A stretch of DNA of 46,771 nucleotides from an uncultured Bacteroidales bacterium (GTDB lineage: Bacteria > Bacteroidota > Bacteroidia > Bacteroidales > UBA932). Of the stretch, positions 27,473 through 36,702 are shown piece after piece. The notes beneath the pieces are model-generated. The model did no database searches, was not told the origin of the DNA, and saw only the letters and a program-made list of their open reading frames with translations. Location of the stretch: positions 1 through 46,771 of the forward strand of contig ONKE01000052.1 of NCBI GenBank assembly GCA_900318355.1. The letters are read 5' to 3'. Every line of letters starts with the position of its first letter. Position 1 is the stretch's first letter. The translations under genes and the position numbers were made by a program.

Positions 27473-28663
27473 ATGAACCTATTACAGGAAAGACTGGCAA
27501 AGTACGATTTGCCTCAGAGAATGATGGAGAAAGGGATTTATCCCTATTTCCGCCAGATTATAAGCAAGCAGGGAACCGAGGTCGAAATGGACGGCCACAA
27601 AGTCCTCATGTTCGGTTCCAACGCATACACGGGCCTTACCGGCGACGAGCGCGTCATCGAGGCCGGAGTGAAAGCCCTGCGCCAATACGGTTCCGGATGT
27701 GCCGGTTCCCGTTTCCTCAATGGTACGCTTGACATCCATGTCCAGCTCGAGAAAGAACTCGCGGCTTTTGTTGGCAAGGACGAAGCGCTCTGCTTCTCGA
27801 CCGGCTTCACGGTCAATTCCGGAGTCATCCCGCAGCTGCTGACCCGCAACGACTTCATCATCTGCGACGACCGCGACCACGCCTCCATCGTCGACGGCAG
27901 GCGCCTCTCGTTCGCCAAGTCCCTCCACTACAAGCACAACGACATGAAGGACCTGGAGCGCTGCCTCCGCCGCTGCCCCAAGAATTCCGTCAAGCTCATT
28001 GTCGTGGACGGCGTCTTCTCGATGGAGGGCGACCTGGCCAAGCTCCCCGAAATCGTCGAGCTCAAACACCGCTATCCCGGCACTGCCATCATGGTTGACG
28101 AGGCCCACGGTCTCGGCGTTTTCGGCCGTCAGGGCCGCGGCGTCTGCGACCATTTCAATCTCACCAATGAAATCGACCTGATCATGGGCACCTTCTCGAA
28201 GTCCCTTGCATCCATCGGCGGCTTCATCGCTGCGGACAAGATCCTCATCAACTTCCTGCGCCACAACGCCCGCACCTACATTTTCAGCGCCTCCGACACG
28301 CCCGCCGCAACGGCCAGCGCCCTCGAAGCCCTTCACATCATCCAGAACGAGCCCGAGCGTATCACCGCCCTCTGGGACGTGACCAACTACGCCCTGCGAC
28401 GCTTCCGCGATGCCGGCTTTGAAATCGGAGAAACCGAAAGCCCCATCATCCCGCTTTATGTGCGCGACGTCGAAAAGACCTTCATCGTCACCAAGCGCGC
28501 ATTCGACGAAGGCGTGTTCATCAATTCGGTCATTCCGCCGGCATGTGCGCCTCAGGACACTCTGATCCGCTTCTCGCTGATGTCGACCCACACCCACGAG
28601 CAGGTCGACCGCGCCGTCGATGCGCTTACGAAAGTATTTAAGGAAGAAGGCATTATCGCCTAA
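27473..28663 (+). CDS. spt: Serine palmitoyltransferase, 396 aa
   Basis: A PLP enzyme of the alpha-oxoamine synthase family that condenses serine with a fatty acyl-CoA or acyl-ACP, the first step of sphingolipid synthesis. The PLP lysine lies in G-T-F-S-K-S-L-A-S-I-G-G-F (Lys243). M-V-D-E-A-H-G-L-G-V-F-G and D-D-R-D-H-A-S-I-V-D-G are the other cofactor-site motifs. From memory it agrees almost throughout with the Bacteroides fragilis and Porphyromonas Spt rather than with KBL or BioF: G-S-N-A-Y-T-G-L-T-G-D-E-R-V-I-E-A-G, and V-I-P-P-A-C-A-P-Q-D-T-L near the end. Length equals the Bacteroides enzyme. It implies a sphingolipid-containing membrane. The stop overlaps convergent carB by 4 bp. Confidence 0.92.
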   Translation: MNLLQERLAKYDLPQRMMEKGIYPYFRQIISKQGTEVEMDGHKVLMFGSNAYTGLTGDERVIEAGVKALRQYGSGCAGSRFLNGTLDIHVQLEKELAAFVGKDEALCFSTGFTVNSGVIPQLLTRNDFIICDDRDHASIVDGRRLSFAKSLHYKHNDMKDLERCLRRCPKNSVKLIVVDGVFSMEGDLAKLPEIVELKHRYPGTAIMVDEAHGLGVFGRQGRGVCDHFNLTNEIDLIMGTFSKSLASIGGFIAADKILINFLRHNARTYIFSASDTPAATASALEALHIIQNEPERITALWDVTNYALRRFRDAGFEIGETESPIIPLYVRDVEKTFIVTKRAFDEGVFINSVIPPACAPQDTLIRFSLMSTHTHEQVDRAVDALTKVFKEEGIIA

Positions 28664-31600
28664 TATTCCTGCCAGCTCAGCAGCTGCACGTCCTCTCCAG
28701 AGAGCGTGCAGCTTGCTTTTATGAAGGCAGCTGCAAGACGCGCATCGGTAAGGAGCGGCACGTTGAAGTCGACCGCCGCCCGTCGAACCTTGTAGCCGTC
28801 GCCGAGCTGATGGTTGGAAAAGTCTTTGGGGACATTGACCACAAGGTCGACTTTGTGTTCCCGGATAAGGTCCAGGGCCGCCGGACAGGATTCGCCGCTT
28901 TCGCGCGGCCAAAGGGCTCTAAAGGCCGGCACTCCGTTGTCCGACAAGTATTTACATGTCCCGTCAGTGGCGAATATAGTTATCCCCCGAGAGGCGAGAA
29001 GCCGGCACGAATCGAGCAGGTCGGCCTTCTGCAGGGCATTGCCGGACGAAATCAGCACGGCACGCGACGGAACGGCGTATCCGACTGAAAGCATGGACTT
29101 AAGTAGCGCCTCGTCCGGAGTACGTCCCAGGCAGGCGACCTCGCCCGTCGAAGCCATGTCGACACCCGACACGGGATCCGCCTGCCCGAGTCTCGAAAAA
29201 GAGAACTGCGAACATTTCACCCCGACATACGGAAGCGCATACGGATCGTCCCCCACCACGTCGGGATGAAGTCCCAGCATGGCCTCCGAGGCAAGGACCG
29301 CAAGATTGTGTTTCCAGACTTTCGACACAAAAGGGAAACTCCTGGAAGCCCGCAAGTTACACTCGATTATCAAAAGGTCCAGATCAGATGCGAGAAACTG
29401 TATGTTGAATGGTCCGGTGATATGGAGTTTTTCGGCTATGGCCGATGCGGTCCGCCTTATCTTCGAAAGGGTGGAACCGTAAATCCGCAGCCCGGGAAAC
29501 TGAATCGTCGCATCGCCCGAATGGACGCCGGCAAATTCAACATGCTCGGAAATCGCACAGGCCAGGATCCGTCCCCCGTCGGCAACGGCATCGCACTCGA
29601 GCTCCTTGCAGCGGAGCATGAACGCGCTCACCACGACCGGATGTTCCTGGCTGACCTGTGCTGCCTCGGCGAGAAAAGTCCTCAGGTCATCGGTGCTGTA
29701 GCAGACATTCATCGCCGCGCCGGAAAGGACGTATGACGGACGTACCAGCACGGGGAATCCGACTTCGCGGGTAAACGCCTCCACATCTTCCAAGGAAGTC
29801 ATCTCCCGCCAGCGGGGCTGGTCTATGCCGAGGCTGTCCATGATGGCGGAAAACTTGTTGCGGTCTTCGGCCCTGTCGATATTTTCCGCGGCGGTGCCGA
29901 GAATGGGGATGCCGGCGGCCTCGAGCGGGAGCGCGAGATTGTTGGGAATCTGGCCGCCCATGCTGATAATAACGCCCTCGGGAGCCTCCCTGGACACTAT
30001 TTCGCACACTGATTCAAGGCTGATTTCCTCGAAATAGAGCCTGTCGCAAATGTCGTAGTCGGTCGAGACCGTTTCGGGATTGCAGTTGAGCATCAGGGCG
30101 TTGCGCCCGCTCCTACGGATAGATTCCAACGCGCTGACGGCGCACCAGTCGAACTCCACGCTGCTCCCGATCCTGTATGCCCCGCTGCCAAGGACAAGGA
30201 CAGAGCGGTCCGCAGGCGCGACATCGTTCTCGGTCCCGTTGTAGGTCATATAGAGATAGTTGGACTTGGCGGGGAACTCCGCGGCAAGTGTATCTATCTG
30301 CTTGACGCACGGACGGATGGACATGCCCTGGCGCCGCTCGCGGACAACCTGCTCGGCGACTCCGAACACCCTTGCGATCTGGACATCCGAAAAGCCCTGA
30401 CATTTCGCACGGAGCATCAGGTCGTGCCCGACATCCTCAAGACGCCCGCATTCTTCAAGTGCCCTGTAGGTCGCCTCGATATGGTCCATCTTGTCGATGA
30501 ACCAGCGGTCGATATTGGTCAGTTCGGCTATGCGTTCGATGCTGTAGCCCGACTCAAGGGCCGCCGCGATGGCGAAAATGCGGGTATCTGTAGGATGGGT
30601 AAGAGCAAAATCAAGGTCCTTGGTCTCATAAGGTTTGTTGCACACAAAGCCGTTCGCTCCCTGCCCTATCATGCGCAGCCCCTTTTGGAGAGCTTCCTCG
30701 AAGGTGCGGCCTATCGCCATGACCTCGCCGACGCTCTTCATTCCCGGACCGATATCGCGGCTTACGCCTTTGAACTTCGCCAAATCCCAACGCGGAATCT
30801 TGCATACGACATAGTCCATCGTCGGCTCGAAAAAGGCCGGTGTCGTGCCTGTAACGGCGTTTTTCAGTTCGTCGAGCCCGTATCCGAGGGCGAGTTTGGC
30901 GGCAACGGCGGCAAGAGGATAGCCAGTAGCCTTCGACGCAAGCGCGGAAGACCTGCTCAAGCGGGCGTTGACCTCTATCACGCGGTAGTCGTCTCCGTCG
31001 GGGCTGAAGGCATATTGCACGTTGCATTCCCCCACTATTCCCAGATGACGGACTATGCGAAGGGCTGTGGCGCGCAGGAAATGATATTCCGCATCGCTGA
31101 GGGTCTGCGAAGGTGCAACCACAATGCTTTCGCCCGTGTGGATACCGAGCGGATCGAGATTTTCCATGTTGCACACCGCAATGCAGTTGTCGTATGAATC
31201 CCGAACCACCTCGTATTCAATTTCTTTCCAACCCTGAAGGGATTTTTCCACGAGAATCTGCGGAGAGAAGGTCAGGGCTTTCGCAGCGACGGCTTCAAGC
31301 TGAGCCGAATCGGCGCAAAAACCGGAGCCAAGCCCGCCCAGGGCATATGCGGCACGGACAATGACGGGATAACCGACACCACCCGCAGCCTCCAGGGCTT
31401 CCTCCACGGAAGTCGCGGCATGGGACCGTATGGTCTTGACGCCGATCTCGTCGAGACGGCTCACGAACTGCTCCCTGTCTTCGGTGTCGATGATAGTCTG
31501 GACCGGCGTGCCAAGCACCTTGACGCCGTATTCTTCGAAGACTCCGCTTCTATACAACTCCACGCCGCAGTTAAGCGCCGTCTGCCCGCCGAAAGACAGT

Positions 31601-31845
31601 AAAATGCCGTCTGGACGTTCCTTGCGCACGATTTGGGTCACAACCTCGGGCGTTACCGGAAGGAAATAAACCTTGTCGGCGACACCCTCGGAAGTCTGGA
31701 CGGTCGCAATGTTTGGATTGATCAGGACCGTGGAAATCCCTTCTTCACGCATGGCCTTCAGCGCCTGCGAACCGCTGTAGTCGAATTCGCCGGCCTGGCC
31801 TATTTTCAGGGCTCCGGAGCCCAGCAGCAGCACTTTCCTTATCAT
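28660..31845 (-). CDS. carB: Carbamoyl-phosphate synthase large chain, 1061 aa
   Basis: CarB makes carbamoyl phosphate from bicarbonate, two ATP and ammonia delivered by CarA. The protein shows the duplicated structure: an N-terminal half starting V-L-L-L-G-S-G-A-L-K-I-G-Q-A-G-E-F-D-Y-S-G, and a second half restarting with V-L-V-L-G-S-G-A-Y-R-I-G-S-S-V-E-F-D. Each carries an ATP-grasp domain. The last ~130 residues form the MGS-like allosteric domain (G-I-T-I-F-A-T-D-G-T-C-K-Y-L). Length is normal. It is the last gene of the arginine operon and its ATG overlaps the carA stop (ATGA). Confidence 0.96.
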   Translation of the reverse strand: MIRKVLLLGSGALKIGQAGEFDYSGSQALKAMREEGISTVLINPNIATVQTSEGVADKVYFLPVTPEVVTQIVRKERPDGILLSFGGQTALNCGVELYRSGVFEEYGVKVLGTPVQTIIDTEDREQFVSRLDEIGVKTIRSHAATSVEEALEAAGGVGYPVIVRAAYALGGLGSGFCADSAQLEAVAAKALTFSPQILVEKSLQGWKEIEYEVVRDSYDNCIAVCNMENLDPLGIHTGESIVVAPSQTLSDAEYHFLRATALRIVRHLGIVGECNVQYAFSPDGDDYRVIEVNARLSRSSALASKATGYPLAAVAAKLALGYGLDELKNAVTGTTPAFFEPTMDYVVCKIPRWDLAKFKGVSRDIGPGMKSVGEVMAIGRTFEEALQKGLRMIGQGANGFVCNKPYETKDLDFALTHPTDTRIFAIAAALESGYSIERIAELTNIDRWFIDKMDHIEATYRALEECGRLEDVGHDLMLRAKCQGFSDVQIARVFGVAEQVVRERRQGMSIRPCVKQIDTLAAEFPAKSNYLYMTYNGTENDVAPADRSVLVLGSGAYRIGSSVEFDWCAVSALESIRRSGRNALMLNCNPETVSTDYDICDRLYFEEISLESVCEIVSREAPEGVIISMGGQIPNNLALPLEAAGIPILGTAAENIDRAEDRNKFSAIMDSLGIDQPRWREMTSLEDVEAFTREVGFPVLVRPSYVLSGAAMNVCYSTDDLRTFLAEAAQVSQEHPVVVSAFMLRCKELECDAVADGGRILACAISEHVEFAGVHSGDATIQFPGLRIYGSTLSKIRRTASAIAEKLHITGPFNIQFLASDLDLLIIECNLRASRSFPFVSKVWKHNLAVLASEAMLGLHPDVVGDDPYALPYVGVKCSQFSFSRLGQADPVSGVDMASTGEVACLGRTPDEALLKSMLSVGYAVPSRAVLISSGNALQKADLLDSCRLLASRGITIFATDGTCKYLSDNGVPAFRALWPRESGESCPAALDLIREHKVDLVVNVPKDFSNHQLGDGYKVRRAAVDFNVPLLTDARLAAAFIKASCTLSGEDVQLLSWQEY

Positions 31846-32903
31846 AATCTGGCAAAGAATTCATCGAAAAGAAACTCGGTATCTACGGGACCGCCGGACG
31901 CCTCCGGATGGAACTGCGTGGCCATGAACGGCTTACGGATATGGCGTATTCCCTCGTTCGTGCCGTCGTTGAGATTGACGAAGGCCTCTTCCCAGCCCGG
32001 GGGCAGAGAGGAAGTATCTACGGCGTATCCATGATTCTGGGAGGTTATGAAGCAACTGCGACTCCCCGACATGCGGACCGGCTGGTTGTGGCTGCGGTGT
32101 CCGTAAGGCATCCTGTAGGTCGACGCGCCCGCGGCAAGGGCCATCAACTGACTCCCGAGGCAGACTCCGAACACCGGCCTGTCTTCCTCAAGTGACTTAC
32201 GTAAATGGCTGATTGTCAGACCGCACTCTCTCGGGTCGCCCGGTCCGTTGGAAATGAACAGGCCGTCATAATCGAGTTTGGTATAATCGTAGTCCCACGG
32301 CACCCTGACCACCTCAATCCCCCTTTTGACAAGGCAACGGAGAATATTGTGCTTGACCCCGCAATCGACCAGCACGACGCGCTTGTGACCGCTTCCGTAA
32401 CGGAGAACGGATTTGCAGCTGACCTGGGCGACCGGATGAGGCCCGGGCTTTTCACAGGACTCAGAACCTTCGGGCAAAATCATGGCATCCATGCCTGACT
32501 TTTCCCTCAGAAGATGGGTAAGAGCCCTGGTGTCGACTCCGCATATTCCGGGAATTCCGCGGGATTCCATCCACGAGGAGAGGCTTCTGACCGCATCGTG
32601 GTGGCTGTAGCGCTGGCTGTAGTCGGAAATCACGAGCCCGCGCACGTGTATATCCTCCGACTCGAAATTAAGGCATATACCATCGGGGGAAAATTGCGGC
32701 TCAGGAATGCCGTAATTACCTACCAGAGGGTAGCATACGCACAGAATCTGTCCCTGATAGGACGGGTCGGTAAGACTCTCGGGATATCCTACCATCGAAG
32801 TGGAGAACACCACCTCGCCTTCGGCAGGGCATCCGGCGCCGAACTGCCACCCGGAAAAGGTGGTTCCGTCAGAGAGCTTGAGTATCGATTTTCTATTCAG
32901 CAT
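31842..32903 (-). CDS. carA: Carbamoyl-phosphate synthase small chain (glutaminase), 353 aa
   Basis: CarA hydrolyses glutamine and passes ammonia to CarB. The N-terminal domain has the F-S-T-S-M-V-G-Y-P-E-S-L-T-D-P-S-Y motif. The class I glutaminase domain has G-V-C-L-G-S-Q as nucleophile elbow (cysteine), G-H-R-S-H-N-Q-P and the F-H-P-E-A-S-G-G-P motif with catalytic His and Glu. It overlaps argB by 7 bp upstream and carB by 4 bp downstream. Its place inside the arg operon means carbamoyl phosphate production is tied to arginine control, even though pyrimidine synthesis also needs it. Confidence 0.96.
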   Translation of the reverse strand: MLNRKSILKLSDGTTFSGWQFGAGCPAEGEVVFSTSMVGYPESLTDPSYQGQILCVCYPLVGNYGIPEPQFSPDGICLNFESEDIHVRGLVISDYSQRYSHHDAVRSLSSWMESRGIPGICGVDTRALTHLLREKSGMDAMILPEGSESCEKPGPHPVAQVSCKSVLRYGSGHKRVVLVDCGVKHNILRCLVKRGIEVVRVPWDYDYTKLDYDGLFISNGPGDPRECGLTISHLRKSLEEDRPVFGVCLGSQLMALAAGASTYRMPYGHRSHNQPVRMSGSRSCFITSQNHGYAVDTSSLPPGWEEAFVNLNDGTNEGIRHIRKPFMATQFHPEASGGPVDTEFLFDEFFARL

Positions 32904-33673
32904 ACGAGTGTACCAGATTGTTCTCCAAGCCTGTCGGCCCCCTTGATGCGCACGGCCGGAACGCCACAGGCAAGCGCCGCGAAAGCATTGTCAAGTTTGG
33001 GAATCATGCCTCCGGATATGGCCCCGGAAGATTTCAGCGCCTCATACCCCGCCTTGTCCAGTCTCGGAATTACGCTGTCGGGATTGCCGACATCGCCGAG
33101 GACGCCGCCGATCTCAAAGCAGAAAGTCAGTTCGGCACCCAAAGCCGCGGCGACGCAAGAGGCGACGGTATCGGCATTGGTGTTGAGCAGCTGCCCCGCC
33201 CCATCGTGATTAATAGGGCAGATAACCGGGGTCAAGCCCAAATCAATCAAAGATTTAAGCTTCACAATATCGACCGACTCCGGAAGGACGTCCCCGACCA
33301 GGCCGAAATCCACGACCGTAACTCCGTCCGAGAGCGTTTTCGGCTTCCGCCGGGCTGCGCAGATGATGTTGGCGTCACAGCCGGACAGTCCGATGGCATC
33401 GCAGCCATGTTTCTGCAGCAGGGAGACGATCTGCTTGTTGCACCAACCGGCGCAGGCCATTGTCACGGCCTCCAAAGTCGCGGCGTCAGTAACCCTGCGG
33501 CCTTCTATGCGCACAGGGTCTATGCCGAGGGCTTTCTGCAGGCGTCCGGCCTTCTCCCCGCCGCCATGCACGAGCACTTTCGGGCCGGGAAGCGAGGCGA
33601 AATCCTCGCAGAATTTCTCCAGCATCGCGCCGTCATCCAGGACGTGGCCGCCAATCTTGAACACCTGGATCAT
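32897..33673 (-). CDS. argB: N-acyl-glutamate kinase ArgB, 258 aa
   Basis: Amino-acid-kinase fold enzyme phosphorylating the gamma-carboxylate of N-acetyl- or N-succinyl-glutamate. Recognisable parts: F-K-I-G-G-H-V-L-D-D at the start, V-L-V-H-G-G-G-E-K-A (glycine-rich ATP loop), L-S-G-C-D-A-N, and L-L-N-T-N-A-D-T-V-A-S near the ATP site. The short length fits the arginine-insensitive form that lacks the N-terminal helix used for feedback inhibition. Given the succinyl-type ArgF' next door, N-succinylglutamate is the likely substrate (inference). ATGA overlap with argF'. Confidence 0.92.
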   Translation of the reverse strand: MIQVFKIGGHVLDDGAMLEKFCEDFASLPGPKVLVHGGGEKAGRLQKALGIDPVRIEGRRVTDAATLEAVTMACAGWCNKQIVSLLQKHGCDAIGLSGCDANIICAARRKPKTLSDGVTVVDFGLVGDVLPESVDIVKLKSLIDLGLTPVICPINHDGAGQLLNTNADTVASCVAAALGAELTFCFEIGGVLGDVGNPDSVIPRLDKAGYEALKSSGAISGGMIPKLDNAFAALACGVPAVRIKGADRLGEQSGTLVC

Positions 33674-34611
33674 ATGAGCATCTTCTTTAGGACGGTCTGC
33701 GCCGACACCACCCTGTTGGACGCCTCGGGGATGACCAGCGAACGGCTGCTCTCGATAACATCGTCAGAGACAATCATGTTCCTTCTGACCGGAAGGCAGT
33801 GCATGAAAAAGGCATTGTCCGTAAGGGCCATCTTCTCGGAAGTCACGGTCCAGCTGCGGTCCTGACTGAGGACTTTCCCATAGGAAGAATATGACGCCCA
33901 GTTCTTTGCATAGACAAAATCGGCTCCCTCAAGTGCCTCGTCCTGATTGTGGGTTATGCGCGCCCCGCAGGTAAATTCGGGAGCGAGGTCGTATCCTTCG
34001 GGGTTCGCGATGACGAAATCCCAGTCGGTCATGCTCATTCCTTCAGCGAAGGAATTCGGGACGGCCTGAGGAAGGGCCTTGGGATGCGGAGCCCATGTGA
34101 GGACCACCTTCGGACGCTCTTTGGTACGATGCTCCTCGATTGTCAGAAGGTCGGCATAGGTCTGTAGCGGATGCCGCGTAGCAGCCTCCATGCTGAACAC
34201 GGGCTTGCCGGAGTAACGGATGAATTGATTGAGGATAACCTCGTTATAATCATCTTCTTTCGATTCGAAACGGGCGAAGGATCTAAGGCCAATCACATCG
34301 CAGTACGACCCCATGACCGGAATCGCTTCCAGCAGGTGTTCGCTCTTGTCTCCATCCATGACGACTCCCCTCTCTGTCTCGAGTTTCCATGCCCCCTGGG
34401 CCACGTCGAGGACTATGACATTCATCCCAAGGTTAAGCGCCGCCTTCTGCGTGCTGAGACGGGTGCGCAGGCTGTTGTTGAAAAAGACCATGAGCAGGGT
34501 CTTGTTCCTGCCAAGGTCCTGGTCGGCAAAGGGATTGTCTTTGACCCATGCGGCTTCCGCGAGAGCCTGCTTTATGTCGCCAAGCTGCTTTATGCTGGTA
34601 AACGTCTTCAT
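33670..34611 (-). CDS. argF': N-succinylornithine carbamoyltransferase (ArgF'), 313 aa
   Basis: Carbamoylates N-succinyl-ornithine to N-succinyl-citrulline. The carbamoyl-phosphate loop is S-L-R-T-R (47-51) in place of the S-T-R-T-R of ordinary ornithine carbamoyltransferase. F-M-H-C-L-P-V-R-R-N lies near the end. From memory, the protein is close to the B. fragilis enzyme over its whole length. Residue 90, which decides acyl specificity, is Ser here (V-V-M-D-G-D-K-S-E-H-L-L) where B. fragilis has Pro and acetyl-specific enzymes have Glu. The start at 34611 gives M-K-T-F-T-S and an ATGA overlap with argD; the longer frame merely reads through argD antisense to nothing useful. Confidence 0.92.
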   Translation of the reverse strand: MKTFTSIKQLGDIKQALAEAAWVKDNPFADQDLGRNKTLLMVFFNNSLRTRLSTQKAALNLGMNVIVLDVAQGAWKLETERGVVMDGDKSEHLLEAIPVMGSYCDVIGLRSFARFESKEDDYNEVILNQFIRYSGKPVFSMEAATRHPLQTYADLLTIEEHRTKERPKVVLTWAPHPKALPQAVPNSFAEGMSMTDWDFVIANPEGYDLAPEFTCGARITHNQDEALEGADFVYAKNWASYSSYGKVLSQDRSWTVTSEKMALTDNAFFMHCLPVRRNMIVSDDVIESSRSLVIPEASNRVVSAQTVLKKMLI

Positions 34612-35729
34612 ATCAGTGAATTCCATGCCTGGAGGAAACTCTCCAGCGATTGTTTTGAAATATTGAGGGCCGGCAGCAGGCGGATAACGTCTTCGCCGGA
34701 AGCTCCCGTAAAGATTTTCTTTTCCATCAGGAGGCGGCTGCGGAGGTCCTTGTAGCCGGGGCCAAGTTTCAATCCGACCATCATGCCGCGTCCCCTGTAC
34801 TCTTGGATGGCCGGAGAATCCTGAAGCTCCGCCTTGAGCCATTCGCCAAGTTTGAAGGCGTTGTCCACAAGCTTTTCCTCCTCTATTACGTCGAGCACCG
34901 CGATGGCCGCGCAACATGCAAGGTGATTGCCTCCGAAAGTGGTTCCAAGCATGCCGTAGTGGGGTTTCACCCGCGGGGAAATGAGCACGCCGCCTATCGG
35001 GAAACCGTTGCCCATTCCCTTTGCCGTTGTCACGATATCGGCCCGGATGCCCGCCCACTGATGGGCAAAGAAGCGACCCGTGCGTCCGTATCCCGACTGT
35101 ACTTCGTCAAGGATGAGCAGCGTACCGGTCTTGTCGCATTCGGCCCTGAGCGCCTGCATGAATCCGTCCGAGGGGACGTTTATTCCGGCGACGCCCTGGA
35201 TTCCCTCGATAATGACTCCGGCATAGTCCCGTCCGGAGAGTTCGCGCTCCACGGCCCCGATATCGTCCAGCGGGACGAACGTCACGTTGGAGGTAGAATT
35301 GAACGGCGACCTGATGGAGGGATTGTCAGTCACGCTCACCGCGCCGCCCGTCCTGCCATGGAAGGCTCCGGAAAATGCTAGCACGCGCGCCCTTCCGGTC
35401 GAAAAAGACGCGAGTTTCAGGGCGTTCTCGTTGGCTTCCGCGCCGCTGTTGCACAGAAACAGGCTGTAGTCATCGTATCCGGACACCTTGCCGAGACGTT
35501 TGGCAAGCTCAGTCTGGAGCGAATTCGCCACCGCATTGGAATAAAAGCCGAGTTTGGCCGTCTGGCCGCTGAGGGCCTCCACATAACGGGGATAGCAGTG
35601 CCCTATGCTTATTACGGCATGGCCGCCGTAAAGGTCGAGATATTCGGTTCCGTCTTTGTCCCAGAGCGTGGATCCGAGGCCGCGGACCGGCTCTATATCC
35701 CAGCGCTTGTATACGTCGAAGAGTTCCAT
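34608..35729 (-). CDS. argD: N-acyl-ornithine aminotransferase ArgD, 373 aa
   Basis: Class III PLP aminotransferase producing N-acyl-ornithine from the semialdehyde and glutamate. Motifs: C-N-S-G-A-E-A-N-E-N-A-L-K for phosphate binding, F-H-G-R-T-G-G, I-L-D-E-V-Q-S-G-Y-G-R-T-G, and A-K-G-M-G-N-G-F-P-I-G-G with PLP Lys237. I use the ATG at 35729 (M-E-L-F-D-V-Y), 1 bp after the argC stop, since it starts as other Bacteroidota ArgD proteins do; an ATG four codons upstream is also possible. Confidence 0.93.
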   Translation of the reverse strand: MELFDVYKRWDIEPVRGLGSTLWDKDGTEYLDLYGGHAVISIGHCYPRYVEALSGQTAKLGFYSNAVANSLQTELAKRLGKVSGYDDYSLFLCNSGAEANENALKLASFSTGRARVLAFSGAFHGRTGGAVSVTDNPSIRSPFNSTSNVTFVPLDDIGAVERELSGRDYAGVIIEGIQGVAGINVPSDGFMQALRAECDKTGTLLILDEVQSGYGRTGRFFAHQWAGIRADIVTTAKGMGNGFPIGGVLISPRVKPHYGMLGTTFGGNHLACCAAIAVLDVIEEEKLVDNAFKLGEWLKAELQDSPAIQEYRGRGMMVGLKLGPGYKDLRSRLLMEKKIFTGASGEDVIRLLPALNISKQSLESFLQAWNSLI

Positions 35730-35730
35730 A

Positions 35731-36702
35731 TCAGAATGCAATTGCTTTGAGCTTAAGGCCTTCCGTCTCGGGCAGGCCGCACATGATGTTCATATTCTGG
35801 ACGGCCTGGCCGGACGCCCCCTTGAGAAGATTGTCGATTACCGACGTGACAACCAAGTGTTTGCCATGCTTTTCCAAAAAGAGCATACACTTATTTGTCC
35901 CTGCCACCTGCTTCAGGTCAAGCGGGAAGGGGCTGACGAACGTAAACGGCTCGCCGTCATAAGCCTCGTGGTAAATGGTAAGAATATCTTCCAGGTTCAG
36001 AGGGCATTCCATTGTCAGCACTGCAAATATGCCCCTCGGGAAATCGCCGCGCAGCGGAACGAAATTCAAGTCACCGACAGGCCGGCCTGCCACGATGGAG
36101 AGGTTGCGCCCAACCTCGACAAGATGCTGATGCTCAAATACTTTATATGCGGAAATGTTGTTTTCGCGCCAGGAGAAATGGGTCGTCGCTCCGGGCTTTA
36201 CGCCGGCTCCCGTGGAACCGGTAAGCGCCTGGATGTTAACCTGTTCCGGAAGCCGGCCGGCACCAGCAAGAGGAAGAAGGGCAAGCTGCAGGGCTGTCGC
36301 GAAACAGCCCGGATTAGCGACTTTACCGGCCGATGAAATCCGGTCTCTGCGCCACTCCGGAAGCCCGTAGACGTAGCCACAAGACTCATCCCTGAAATCC
36401 TGTGCCAAGTCAATGATTTTCAATCCTTCAGGGCAAGAGCGCCCCTCCCAGAAACGACGGCTTTCCCCATGGGCGCCACACATAAACAGGACGTCGATAC
36501 CATCGAGATCGACTTCCTGGCAGAAACGCATTGAGGTGTCGCCGTAAAGGCCGGCGTGGACCTCATACAGGTATTTTCCGGCCTGGCTCGCCGAATGGAC
36601 CATGACGAGCTCCGCGGAAGGATGGTTTATCAGTATGCGGACCAGTTCCCCGGCCGTGTATCCGCCTCCGCCTACTATGCCGACTCTTAGTTTCTCTTTC
36701 AT
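35731..36702 (-). CDS. argC: N-acyl-gamma-glutamyl-phosphate reductase ArgC, 323 aa
   Basis: NADPH-dependent reduction of the acyl-phosphate to the semialdehyde. The N-terminal Rossmann signature is V-G-I-V-G-G-G-G-Y-T-A-G-E-L; the catalytic cysteine is Cys133 in V-A-N-P-G-C-F-A-T-A; G-S-T-G-A-G follows. Start 36702 (M-K-E-K-L-R-V-G) overlaps the GNAT stop as ATGA. The longer frame would read antisense-like sequence inside the GNAT gene and is rejected. Confidence 0.93.
   Translation of the reverse strand: MKEKLRVGIVGGGGYTAGELVRILINHPSAELVMVHSASQAGKYLYEVHAGLYGDTSMRFCQEVDLDGIDVLFMCGAHGESRRFWEGRSCPEGLKIIDLAQDFRDESCGYVYGLPEWRRDRISSAGKVANPGCFATALQLALLPLAGAGRLPEQVNIQALTGSTGAGVKPGATTHFSWRENNISAYKVFEHQHLVEVGRNLSIVAGRPVGDLNFVPLRGDFPRGIFAVLTMECPLNLEDILTIYHEAYDGEPFTFVSPFPLDLKQVAGTNKCMLFLEKHGKHLVVTSVIDNLLKGASGQAVQNMNIMCGLPETEGLKLKAIAF

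Noticed and set aside
33670-34611. Ordinary ornithine carbamoyltransferase (argF)
   Set aside because: The S-L-R-T-R loop, the M-D-G-D-K-S segment and overall resemblance to the Bacteroides N-succinylornithine enzyme point to the acyl-ornithine type.
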